DNA of 64,000 bases, taken from contig CALPMT020000015.1 of NCBI GenBank assembly GCA_943324745.2, forward strand, positions 1 to 64,000, in the 5' to 3' direction. The notes under the pieces were generated by a model. The model searched no databases and was not told the origin of the DNA. It saw only the letters and a program-made list of their open reading frames with translations. A program made the position numbers and the translations under genes. Source of the stretch: Chitinophaga pinensis. GTDB taxonomy: Bacteria > Bacteroidota > Bacteroidia > Flavobacteriales_D > Crocinitomicaceae. Of the stretch, positions 18,198-26,843 are shown in pieces; the first letter of the stretch is position 1; every line of letters begins with the position of its first letter.

Positions 18198-19553
18198 ATG
18201 ATTAAATATTTGTTAAACAGTGTGTTGATTTCACTTTGCGTCTTAATAGTTTCTTGTAAAAGAAATACTGAGCGTTATTCCTTTTATATAAACTCTACAG
18301 AAAATTCTGATCTGCCGTCCATTGTTGCGAAGAAGAAACTAGTTGTTTTAGCAGAAAGTAGTGCTACATCTTATATTAATTTGGAAGGAGTTAAAATGGG
18401 ATTTGAATATGAATTATTAAAAGAATATGCTAAAAGTATAGGAATAAAATTAGAAGTTAAGCTAATAAATAATTTAGATAATGTTGAGTTACAATTGAAT
18501 CGTTTGGAGGGAGATATCATTGCTTGCAGTTATACGATTACAAAAGATAGAAAAAAGAACATTGATTTTACGATGCCTTATTTAAGGACAGCTCAAGTTT
18601 TAATTCAGCGTTTACCGTCAGATTCTACTCCACAGTATATTAAAGACCCTATGCAATTAGCTCATAAAAAAATTGCAATATGGAAAAATTCAAGTTATTA
18701 TCATCGAATTAAGTATTTAGAACAAGAAATAGGTGAACCAATAATTATACAAGAGTTAGACGGAATATATTCGCCAGAAAAATTATTAGAAAAAGTATCA
18801 CATAAAGAAAATGATTACACGATTGTCGATAATCATATTGCACTTGCAAATGCATTTAAATATCGTCGATTGGATCATCATTTACGGTTGAGTATTAAGC
18901 AACAAATTGCTTTTGGAATACGTAAGAATAGTCCAATACTTAAAGAAAGTATAAACGCTTGGTTTAAAGTATTTCGAAAGACTCCACATTTTAAATTTTT
19001 AAAGCATAAATATTTTGACGGAAAAGAATTATCTCACCTAACATATACTGATTATCTAAATTCAGGAGGAGGAAAATTATCTTCCTATGATAAATTGTTT
19101 AAACAAGAGTCTGCTAAATATAATATGGAATGGCACATTATTGGTGCTATTGTTCAGCAAGAATCTAATTTTACACCATATATTAAAGGAATGGGAGGTG
19201 CTTTTGGTTTGATGCAATTTATGCCAGGAACAGGCAAACATTATGGTGTTCATGCTTTATCATCACCTGCTGCTCAAATTAATGCTGGTATGAGAAAGAT
19301 ATTTACCGATTTTAAATTTTGGAATAATATTCCGGATTATAATCAGCGCATAAAATTTGTGTTTGCGACTTATAACGCAGGAAATTCACCAATTGAAAAT
19401 GCACAAAAACGAGCTGTACAAAATGGCTATAATCCATTGATTTGGGATAATAACGTGGAGTTAGTACTTCAAAAGTATAAGGGAAATCGGATTTCATCAT
19501 ATGTCAAAGAAGTATATCATCGTTATCAAACGTTGAAATCATTATATGAGTAA
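18198..19553 (+). CDS. mltF: MltF-like lytic transglycosylase lipoprotein
   Basis: 451 residues. Lipoprotein signal with lipobox Cys20 (IVSC). Residues about 45-270 are a periplasmic solute-binding (SBP_bac_3) domain, followed by a lytic transglycosylase (SLT) domain with catalytic Glu322 in GAIVQQESNFTP, then GAFGLMQFMPGTGKHYG and FATYNAGNSPI. This two-domain order defines MltF, which cleaves peptidoglycan glycan strands at the outer membrane and may be controlled by ligand binding. It overlaps miaA by 8 bp. Confidence 0.9.
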   Translation: MIKYLLNSVLISLCVLIVSCKRNTERYSFYINSTENSDLPSIVAKKKLVVLAESSATSYINLEGVKMGFEYELLKEYAKSIGIKLEVKLINNLDNVELQLNRLEGDIIACSYTITKDRKKNIDFTMPYLRTAQVLIQRLPSDSTPQYIKDPMQLAHKKIAIWKNSSYYHRIKYLEQEIGEPIIIQELDGIYSPEKLLEKVSHKENDYTIVDNHIALANAFKYRRLDHHLRLSIKQQIAFGIRKNSPILKESINAWFKVFRKTPHFKFLKHKYFDGKELSHLTYTDYLNSGGGKLSSYDKLFKQESAKYNMEWHIIGAIVQQESNFTPYIKGMGGAFGLMQFMPGTGKHYGVHALSSPAAQINAGMRKIFTDFKFWNNIPDYNQRIKFVFATYNAGNSPIENAQKRAVQNGYNPLIWDNNVELVLQKYKGNRISSYVKEVYHRYQTLKSLYE

Positions 19554-20451
19554 AAAGCGTTTAATCGTGATTGCTGGACCCACTGCTAGTGGTAAAACTT
19601 CTTTAGCAATTGAACTGGCCAAATATTACAATACCTGTGTAGTCTCTGCTGATTCTCGTCAATTTTACAAGGAAGTAGCAATAGGAACAGCAAAACCTAG
19701 TCTAGAAGAACAAAATGGTATTATTCATCATTTTATTGACAGTCATTCGTTAGAGAATCCTTTATCAGCTTCTATTTATGCTGAGGAAGCATTGGTTGTT
19801 TTAGAGGAAGCATTTCAAATGAACGATTTTGTTATTTTGGTCGGAGGATCTGGGTTGTTTATAGATGCATTATGCGTTGGATTAGATAAAATACCATTTA
19901 GTCAGGAAGTTAGAGATCAGTTGAACGTAGAATATTCACAAGTAGGATTAGATAAATTATTAATAGAATTAGCTCATAAAGATCCTGAATATTTTGTTCA
20001 AGTTGATCAATCAAATGCAGTTAGAGTTATCCGTGCCTTGGAAGTGATACGAAATACTGGAAACACTTTTAGTTCTTATTTAGTAAACGATACCAAAGCT
20101 ACTCGCGGTTTTCATACTACTTATTTTGTCATTAATCATCCAAGAGAAATTTTGTACCAACGCATCGAAAAACGTGTAGATTTGATGTTAGATACAGGAT
20201 TAGTAGATGAGGTTAAGTCAGTTCAACATTTGGCACATTTACAGACATTGAATACCGTTGGTTATTCTGAATTTTTTAGGTTTTTAAAAGGTGAGATTGA
20301 CTATGAAACTGCTGTCCAACTTGTAAAACAAAATACACGCAGGTATGCTAAACGGCAATTGACTTGGTTTCGAAGGTATCCCAATGCTATTTGGTTACTT
20401 CAAACCGAGTTAAGTTTACAAGTAGAGGAGGTAGTATCTTACTTGAAATAA
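19546..20451 (+). CDS. miaA: tRNA dimethylallyltransferase
   Basis: 301 residues, normal length. Adds the isopentenyl group to A37 of tRNAs that read UNN codons. N-terminal P-loop GPTASGKTS (residues 11-19), substrate motif SADSRQFYKEVAIGTAKPS, then GGSGLF and the C-terminal NTVGYSEFFRF with QNTRRYAKRQLTWFR. Starts inside the mltF stop region with an 8-bp overlap. Confidence 0.96.
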   Translation: MSKKRLIVIAGPTASGKTSLAIELAKYYNTCVVSADSRQFYKEVAIGTAKPSLEEQNGIIHHFIDSHSLENPLSASIYAEEALVVLEEAFQMNDFVILVGGSGLFIDALCVGLDKIPFSQEVRDQLNVEYSQVGLDKLLIELAHKDPEYFVQVDQSNAVRVIRALEVIRNTGNTFSSYLVNDTKATRGFHTTYFVINHPREILYQRIEKRVDLMLDTGLVDEVKSVQHLAHLQTLNTVGYSEFFRFLKGEIDYETAVQLVKQNTRRYAKRQLTWFRRYPNAIWLLQTELSLQVEEVVSYLK

Positions 20452-20484
20452 ATTCTTACTTTTACTTTTACTACTCGCATTATA

Positions 20485-21126
20485 ATGAAGATTGAATTTA
20501 AGCAAGTTTTACCGGTTCCCTTGTCTTCTATGGAGCATCCTACTGATTCTGTCTGGAATACAAATGTCATTTTAGAGCAAGGAAAAAAAGTTGTTATAGA
20601 AGCGCGAAGTGGACGAGGAAAGTCAACATTTATTCATCTGCTCTTTGGTATTCGAAAAGATTACACAGGAAATATCTTTATTCAGGATAAAAACTTAAGT
20701 GAGTTTACTCAAAAAGAATGGGTTACTTATCGCCAAAATCAAGTGTCAATTGTCTTTCAGGATTTGCAGTTATTTCCGTTTATTTCCGTTTTTGAAAATT
20801 TAAAAGTAAAAAACGATTTAACTAAACATTTTTCAGACGATCAATTAATCTCCATGTTGAGTCGTGTTGGGTTAGTAGATAAACTAAATCAACCGTGTGG
20901 ACAATTGTCCATGGGACAACAGCAGCGTGTGGCGATTATTAGAGCATTGTGTCAACCATTTTCTTGGATATTGATGGATGAGCCATTTTCGCATTTAGAT
21001 GAATTAAATGCTGAAATTTGCATGAATTTAATCAATGAAGCATGCGAAAAGCATCAGGCAGGTTGGATTATGACTTCATTAGGGATGGATTTGAAATACG
21101 ATTATGATAAACTAATTCATATTTAA
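20485..21126 (+). CDS. ABC transporter ATPase (LolD/FtsE type)
   Basis: 213 residues with Walker A ARSGRGKST (near residue 42), Q-loop VFQDLQLFP, signature LSMGQQQR, Walker B ILMDEP and a switch region that ends without a canonical His (ASLGMDLKYDYD). The small size and pairing with an FtsX-like permease suggest a LolD/MacB-like mechanotransmission or lipoprotein-release complex. Its stop overlaps the permease start (TAATG). The missing H-loop His is notable: TSLGM stands where TH(D/R) is usual. Confidence 0.85.
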   Translation: MKIEFKQVLPVPLSSMEHPTDSVWNTNVILEQGKKVVIEARSGRGKSTFIHLLFGIRKDYTGNIFIQDKNLSEFTQKEWVTYRQNQVSIVFQDLQLFPFISVFENLKVKNDLTKHFSDDQLISMLSRVGLVDKLNQPCGQLSMGQQQRVAIIRALCQPFSWILMDEPFSHLDELNAEICMNLINEACEKHQAGWIMTSLGMDLKYDYDKLIHI

Positions 21127-22301
21127 TGTTACCAAAAATAGTCTTAAGAAATCAATCGAAAACACAATTAGTTATTGCCTTTCTTGGGGCTTTTTTAGGG
21201 GTTCTTTTTTTATTAATTTCTGTCCATTATTTATTGAAAGTCAATCAGTTTGGCGAAGGTTCTGAGATGTTAGGTCCAAATACATTGATTATTCAAAAAA
21301 AGGTTTCTGCAACCACAACATTACAACTATCTTCTACTACATTTTCCGCTCATGAAATAAAGCTGATAGAAAAAAAATCGTTTATTCAAGAAGTTCAACC
21401 TGTTCAAAGTAATAATTTTGGAGTTGAATTTGCTACATCAGATCCTATGTTGCCATATTTTCGTTCAGATGTTTTTATACAATCGGTCGATGCTCGATTT
21501 TTAGATGTCAAATCTAAACTTTGGAAATGGCATGATGGAGATGAGTTTGTTCCGATTATATTACCTCGCGATTTTTTAGTAATGCTAAATACATTTATGA
21601 GTTCTTCTGGAATACCACAAGTATCTGATGAATTAGCCAAAGATGTCAATTTTAGTTTATTGTTATCAAATGATTTTTCTAAAAAGCAATTTCGAGCAAA
21701 AATAATTGGGTTTACGAATGAAGTGTCATCTATTTTAGTTCCTGATTCATATATGAATTATGGAAAAGAAACATTTGGAAAGAGAGCTGATGAACAAATC
21801 ACTCAGTTGATGCTTTCAAGTAAGGAAAAAGAATTTGGATTATTCGAAAAATTTTTGGAAGAACAACATTATGAATCTAAAAATTCTCAGTTAGTAACTG
21901 GAAGATTAAAAAGTGTGGTTAGTATGTTGTTGCTCGTCATCGTTTTTATTTCCTTCCTTACATTGATTTTTTCATCCTTTGTATTGATTCAATATATTCA
22001 ATTGTTGATTTCTCGAAATGTTTATGAAATTAGAACGCTATTGCGTTTGGGATACACCCCTCGAAAATTGTATCGTGTGTTTGTTCGATATTTTGTTTTA
22101 TTGTATTTAGTAATTTGTTTTGGAGCAACAGCCATATTTTTAATTTTTAAGTCTCAAATTGATGCAATATTACATAGCAGTGGAATTTATATTGAGTTGA
22201 ATATTTCAGTATTTACCTGGATAACTTTAGTGATTTCATTCGTCTTATTTTACTTAACGTCTTTGTTGAGTGCTAAAAAAAGCGTTTTGAAAGAATTTTA
22301 G
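21126..22301 (+). CDS. FtsX-like ABC permease
   Basis: 391 residues. One membrane segment at about 14-36, a large extracytoplasmic MacB-PCD-like domain to about residue 255, then three segments (about 262-290, 315-345, 360-383), the FtsX/LolE layout. It overlaps the preceding ATPase gene by one base, so they form one transporter. The periplasmic domain is diverged and gives no substrate clue. Followed by a TlpA-family protein 65 bp downstream. Confidence 0.82.
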   Translation: MLPKIVLRNQSKTQLVIAFLGAFLGVLFLLISVHYLLKVNQFGEGSEMLGPNTLIIQKKVSATTTLQLSSTTFSAHEIKLIEKKSFIQEVQPVQSNNFGVEFATSDPMLPYFRSDVFIQSVDARFLDVKSKLWKWHDGDEFVPIILPRDFLVMLNTFMSSSGIPQVSDELAKDVNFSLLLSNDFSKKQFRAKIIGFTNEVSSILVPDSYMNYGKETFGKRADEQITQLMLSSKEKEFGLFEKFLEEQHYESKNSQLVTGRLKSVVSMLLLVIVFISFLTLIFSSFVLIQYIQLLISRNVYEIRTLLRLGYTPRKLYRVFVRYFVLLYLVICFGATAIFLIFKSQIDAILHSSGIYIELNISVFTWITLVISFVLFYLTSLLSAKKSVLKEF

Positions 22302-22366
22302 TAATATTTAACATCATGAATCGACTTAAAATTTCTAATTTTGAATCAACATTAACCTATAATTCT

Positions 22367-23914
22367 ATGAAAAAAATAGTATTTATTTTATTTGCACTGG
22401 TTTCATTAACTGGCTTTACTCAAAAAATCAAAATTAAAGTTTCAGGTGAAAAAGATACAACCGTTTTTTTAGTTAAATATTACGGAAAAGGGATGTATTA
22501 TGCTGATACTGCTGAGCTAAAAAAAGGAATTGTTGAATTTAAAGGGTCAAAACAAAAGCCTGGAGTATTGGCTTTGTTGTTACCAGGACAAAAATATTTC
22601 GATTTTATTTATGATGGGACTGATGTAAGTTTAGAAACAGTTGGCCCAGATTTTATAAAAACGATGGTGGTTAAGTCTTCAAAAGAGAATGTAATCTTTT
22701 TGGATTATATCAAGTATATGAATGATCGACGAACATACGCGAAAGAATTGTCTGACAAACGTGAGAAATTAGGCAAGGAATCAGCAGATTATAAAACAAT
22801 TGGAAAACAGTTAGAGACTATTTCTAAGGAGGTAATTGCTTATCAAAAGAAAATTGTTTCAGATAATCCAACCGCTTTAGTGAGTAAGATTGTTAAAATG
22901 TCAATGGATGTAGAAATTCCTGAAGCACCTAGGAAATCGGACGGTTCATTATTGGATTCTAATTTTGCTTATCATTATTTCAGAGATCATTATTTTGATA
23001 ATATTGATTTAAACGATGACCGTTTATTGAGTACACCTGTTTTTCATAATAAACTTGATTTTTATTTTGGCAATAATATGTTGCCTCCAATTCCGGATAC
23101 AATTGTCAAATTTGCGTTTCGTTTTTGTGATAATTTAAATGTTAAATCGGAAATGTTTAAATATTGTGTTACGCATATTACTTCTAATTATGAGAAGTCT
23201 AATATCATGGGAATGGATAAAGTGTTTGTTAAAATGGGGCAACGTTATTATTGTGTAAAAAACTACCTAGGAAAATTACAAGGTTCTACTAATATTACAT
23301 GGATGGATTCTGCAAAATTGGCGGATTTATGTAAAAAAGTAGATATTAATAAGAATTTAGTTCAAGGTGAAATCCCTCCAAATCTTTCATTAGTTGATTC
23401 TTCAGACACAAGATGGAGAGATTTCTATAGTTTGAAATCAGACTACACAGTCTTGTATTTCTGGGATCCAGAATGTGGACATTGTAAAAAGACGACGCCA
23501 AAATTAGGAGAATTATACACTAAGAAATTAAAAGGTAGAAATGTTGAAGTGTTTGCAGTTGGTAAAGCAGTTGGAGAGGATTATGCGAAATGGAAAAAAT
23601 TTATCAGAGAGAATAATTTAACATTCATCAATGTAGCTTTAACTGATAAACTTTACAAAGCAGCTTTAGAAGATGCAAGACAATTTGTTCCAAAGTATAC
23701 ATCTGTAGAAGCTTTAAATTACCAAGAAACTTACGATATTTATTCTACTCCAAAAATATTTGTCTTAGATAAAGATAAAAAAATCATTGCCAAAGGTTTA
23801 TCAATCTCTCAATTAGAGGATATGCTTGATCATTATCAAGGTAAAAAAGATGCACCAAAATTATTCCCTCCTGATCCTGAAGATGAGGAGCATGCAAAAG
23901 AGTCTACACACTAA
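22367..23914 (+). CDS. TlpA-family thioredoxin with DUF4369/DUF5106-like region
   Basis: 515 residues from the ATG at 22367; the frame from 22316 adds 17 non-signal residues. Signal peptide MKKIVFILFALVSLTGFTQ. An N-terminal beta domain (VSGEKDTTVFLVKYYGKGMYY) resembles DUF4369, a helical middle resembles DUF5106, and the C-terminal thioredoxin domain has a CGHC active site in YFWDPECGHCKKTTPKL and cis-Pro in STPKIFVLD. CGHC is the PDI-type pair, more oxidising than the CGPC of the two TlpA proteins at 10-12 kb. Ends with an acidic tail. A strong terminator follows at once. Confidence 0.85.
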   Translation: MKKIVFILFALVSLTGFTQKIKIKVSGEKDTTVFLVKYYGKGMYYADTAELKKGIVEFKGSKQKPGVLALLLPGQKYFDFIYDGTDVSLETVGPDFIKTMVVKSSKENVIFLDYIKYMNDRRTYAKELSDKREKLGKESADYKTIGKQLETISKEVIAYQKKIVSDNPTALVSKIVKMSMDVEIPEAPRKSDGSLLDSNFAYHYFRDHYFDNIDLNDDRLLSTPVFHNKLDFYFGNNMLPPIPDTIVKFAFRFCDNLNVKSEMFKYCVTHITSNYEKSNIMGMDKVFVKMGQRYYCVKNYLGKLQGSTNITWMDSAKLADLCKKVDINKNLVQGEIPPNLSLVDSSDTRWRDFYSLKSDYTVLYFWDPECGHCKKTTPKLGELYTKKLKGRNVEVFAVGKAVGEDYAKWKKFIRENNLTFINVALTDKLYKAALEDARQFVPKYTSVEALNYQETYDIYSTPKIFVLDKDKKIIAKGLSISQLEDMLDHYQGKKDAPKLFPPDPEDEEHAKESTH

Positions 23915-23919
23915 ATTAA

Positions 23920-23952
23920 AGGCTGTTTCATTATTGTGAAACAGCCTTTTTT
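23920..23952 (+). terminator. Rho-independent terminator
   Basis: Perfect 11-bp stem AGGCTGTTTCA / TGAAACAGCCT with a 6-base loop and a T6 tail (the first T pairs). It ends the TlpA-family transcript. It also shows that the GTG at 23936 cannot be the start of the next gene. Confidence 0.9.
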
Positions 23953-23962
23953 AAATCATTTA

Positions 23963-25126
23963 ATGAGAAGTTACGGAAATAATTTTTGGATAATTTGCAT
24001 TTCGATGCTTTTGTTTATGATTAGTTTCAACTTGATAATGCCTGAGTTAAATGGTATTTTAACAGAGTTGGGTGGAGCAAAGTGGAAAGGATTAATTATT
24101 ACAGTGTTTACTATTTCGGCTGCGATTTCACGACCTTTTTCCGGTAAACTTTCAGATTATGTTGGGAGAAAAAAAGTGATGTACCTAGGGCTGATTTTAT
24201 GCGTTGTAGTTAATTTATTATATCCTTTTACCCATTCGGTATTTTTGTTTTTAGTTGTTCGATTTATACATGGTTTTACCGTTGGATTTACCCCCACTGG
24301 AGCCACAGCAATGATAACCGATCTTTTACCAATAGACAAAAGAGGAGCAGGAATGGGTATTTGGGGGACATTTATTTCTTTAGGAATCGGCGTTGGACAG
24401 GTATTAGGAACCCCAATTACTTCCGCTTTAGGGATAAATGCATTGTTTTATCTTTCTTTATTTTTGAATATTATTTCTTTAATACTACTTCAATTTACGG
24501 TTGAAACTTTAGGTAGTCCAAAAGAAATGCAAATCAGTCATCTGAAAATTAAAAAACAGGATGTATTTGAGCCAAATGTATTGCCCTCCGCTTTTGTAAT
24601 GTTTTTAACTTCCGCGTGTTCTGGTTGTGTGTTTGTACTTACACCAGATATTTCCGCTTATCTTGGAATTGAAAATAAAGGATGGTTTTTCTTTTTTTAT
24701 GTGGCAGTAACTATCTTAGTTCGTTTGTTTACCGGACGTTTATCCGATACTATAGGTCGCGTTAAGTCTTTAATAATTGGAGTTAGTTTCTTGTTTATTA
24801 GTATGATACTATTGGTAAATGCAACTACTATTTTGACTTATACACTTTCTTCCATCATTTTTGGACTTGCCACGGGAATAAATAGTCCTTCTTTGTTTGC
24901 TTGGACGGCAGACTTGTCGCATCCGGATCGTAAAGGAGTAGGTGCAGGAACCATGTTTATTGCCCTAGAGTTGGGCATCATGTTTGGTTCCATTTGCACT
25001 TTAGTTACTTATAAAAACACATATGCTTCTGCAAGTCACTCTTTTATTATAGGAATAGTTACCTCCTCGATTGCATTGGTTTATCTCGTCGTTTCTAATC
25101 GTAAATTAACAAAAAGTACGTGTTAA
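23963..25126 (+). CDS. MFS transporter
   Basis: 387 residues from the ATG at 23963, which lies just after the terminator; a GTG at 23936 lies within its stem. Twelve hydrophobic segments, and the MFS motif A GKLSDYVGRKKVMYLG between helices 2 and 3, with a second version GRLSDTIGRVKSLIIG in the C-terminal half. Drug/sugar efflux-type family; substrate not predictable. The 3' end overlaps the convergent aminotransferase gene by 21 bp. Confidence 0.88.
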   Translation: MRSYGNNFWIICISMLLFMISFNLIMPELNGILTELGGAKWKGLIITVFTISAAISRPFSGKLSDYVGRKKVMYLGLILCVVVNLLYPFTHSVFLFLVVRFIHGFTVGFTPTGATAMITDLLPIDKRGAGMGIWGTFISLGIGVGQVLGTPITSALGINALFYLSLFLNIISLILLQFTVETLGSPKEMQISHLKIKKQDVFEPNVLPSAFVMFLTSACSGCVFVLTPDISAYLGIENKGWFFFFYVAVTILVRLFTGRLSDTIGRVKSLIIGVSFLFISMILLVNATTILTYTLSSIIFGLATGINSPSLFAWTADLSHPDRKGVGAGTMFIALELGIMFGSICTLVTYKNTYASASHSFIIGIVTSSIALVYLVVSNRKLTKSTC

Positions 25127-26578
25127 TGCTTCATCCATTTTTGTTTTAATCAGATCTTCCGTAGATACTTCTCCAAACTCTAATGTGTTTTGACATGGTG
25201 TAAAATCGTAGTTCTTACCCCATTCTTTGAAGTTTTTCGCTAATTCTTGAATGGATTCACCTACAAATGAAACTTCTTCGTTTGTCATTGTTGGGTGAAG
25301 GGATACACGTATCCAACCAGGTTTATTGGAGAAATCACCTTGATTGATAAGGTCCGTAATTTTTCGCGAAGTTTCTTGATCCACATTTAATAAGTAATGG
25401 CCATAAGTACCAGCACAAGAACAACCACCACGGCTTTGAATACCGAATTTATCATTCAATAAACGTACACCAAGATTATAGTGCATATCTTCAATATAAA
25501 AAGAGACGATAGCCAAGCGATCTTTGTGTTGAGGTGCTAAAATGTGAAGGTTTGGAATGTTTTCTAATTTCTTCCAAAGGATATCTAACACTTCATGTTC
25601 GCGTTTTAGAATATTGTCAACCCCCATTTGTTCTTTCAAAGAAATACACATGGCAGTTTTTATAGTTTGTAAAAATGCGGGAGTCCCACCGTCTTCTCTT
25701 GCTTCAATATCATCCACATATTTATGTTGTCCCCAAGGGTTCGTCCAATCTACCGTGCCACCTCCTGAATCATCTGGAATTGTATTGTTGTAGAGTGATT
25801 TATTGAAAATAAGCACACCAGAAGTACCTGGTCCGCCTAAAAATTTATGAGGAGAAAAAAAGATGGCATCTAGATGTTGCTCTGGAACTTCCGGGTGCAT
25901 ATTTATAGAAACATAGGGTGCAGAACATGCGAAATCTACAAAAATAACACCATTTGCGTCGTGCATCATTTTGGCGATTTGATGATAAGGTGTTCGAATA
26001 CCTGTAACATTTGAACATGCAGTAATTGAAGCTATTTTCATTGTTCGGTGCGCATGTTTTTGGAGTAATATATCCAAATGTTCTAAATTGATTAATCCGT
26101 CTGAAGTTGGTTCAATAATTTCTATGATAGCAATTGTTTCCAACCAACTGGTGTGGTTAGAATGGTGTTCCATATGACTGATAAAAATAACAGGTCTATC
26201 TTCTTCTTTAGGAAGTACTGCTAATTTACCATGTACTCGAAGACCAAGAATTCGTTGGAATTTATTTACCATCCCAGTCATCCCTGAACCAGAAGTTATT
26301 ATCATGTCATTTGCATTTGCGTTAACATGTTTTTTTATGTTTATTCTTGCTTGGTGATACGCATAAGTCATCGCCATACCAGTTGCACTAGTTTCTGTAT
26401 GAGTATTAGCTACAAATGGCATTATTTCGTGTTGCATGCGTTCTTCTATGGGTGAAAAACAACGACCACTTGCTGTCCAATCTGCGTATATGATAGGTAA
26501 ATTTTCTCCATTTGGAGATGGGATAGACGTATCAATTCCGATAATACCATTTCGGTATTTTAAAAAGTAATCTTGCAT
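25106..26578 (-). CDS. Class V PLP aminotransferase / desulfurase-like
   Basis: 490 residues of the aminotransferase class V (cysteine desulfurase/selenocysteine lyase-like) fold. Substrate-side IYADWTASGR at the start, SGMTGMVNKF, HMEHHSNHTSW, HSN then VDFACSAPYV, and the PLP lysine in FFSPHKFLGGPGTSGVL. GIQSRGGCSCAGTYGHYLL near residue 400 has the Cys-rich loop seen in group II desulfurase relatives. No SUF genes are adjacent, so the substrate is unknown. Convergent with the MFS gene, with a 21-bp overlap. Confidence 0.82.
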   Translation of the reverse strand: MQDYFLKYRNGIIGIDTSIPSPNGENLPIIYADWTASGRCFSPIEERMQHEIMPFVANTHTETSATGMAMTYAYHQARINIKKHVNANANDMIITSGSGMTGMVNKFQRILGLRVHGKLAVLPKEEDRPVIFISHMEHHSNHTSWLETIAIIEIIEPTSDGLINLEHLDILLQKHAHRTMKIASITACSNVTGIRTPYHQIAKMMHDANGVIFVDFACSAPYVSINMHPEVPEQHLDAIFFSPHKFLGGPGTSGVLIFNKSLYNNTIPDDSGGGTVDWTNPWGQHKYVDDIEAREDGGTPAFLQTIKTAMCISLKEQMGVDNILKREHEVLDILWKKLENIPNLHILAPQHKDRLAIVSFYIEDMHYNLGVRLLNDKFGIQSRGGCSCAGTYGHYLLNVDQETSRKITDLINQGDFSNKPGWIRVSLHPTMTNEEVSFVGESIQELAKNFKEWGKNYDFTPCQNTLEFGEVSTEDLIKTKMDEALTRTFC

Positions 26579-26843
26579 GTAGGGTTTATTTGGGTTTATT
26601 TAGGCTTTATTGATTCTTTCTTTTTTTGAAACTAATTGACAAAAAGAAGGTTGAATCAATATTGCTTTATCACAGGTACAAATTTAAAGAATTTGGTTGA
26701 GATAATGGAATTAAACTGCATTATGTCGGGTGTTAATAATGGCATGTTGTTTGTCCAATAGGTAGCACCCTAAAAAGTTTTCTTTTATTTCAAAAGATTA
26801 CATCTTTTTAGTTGAAGTATATGACAATTTGACATAATATATT

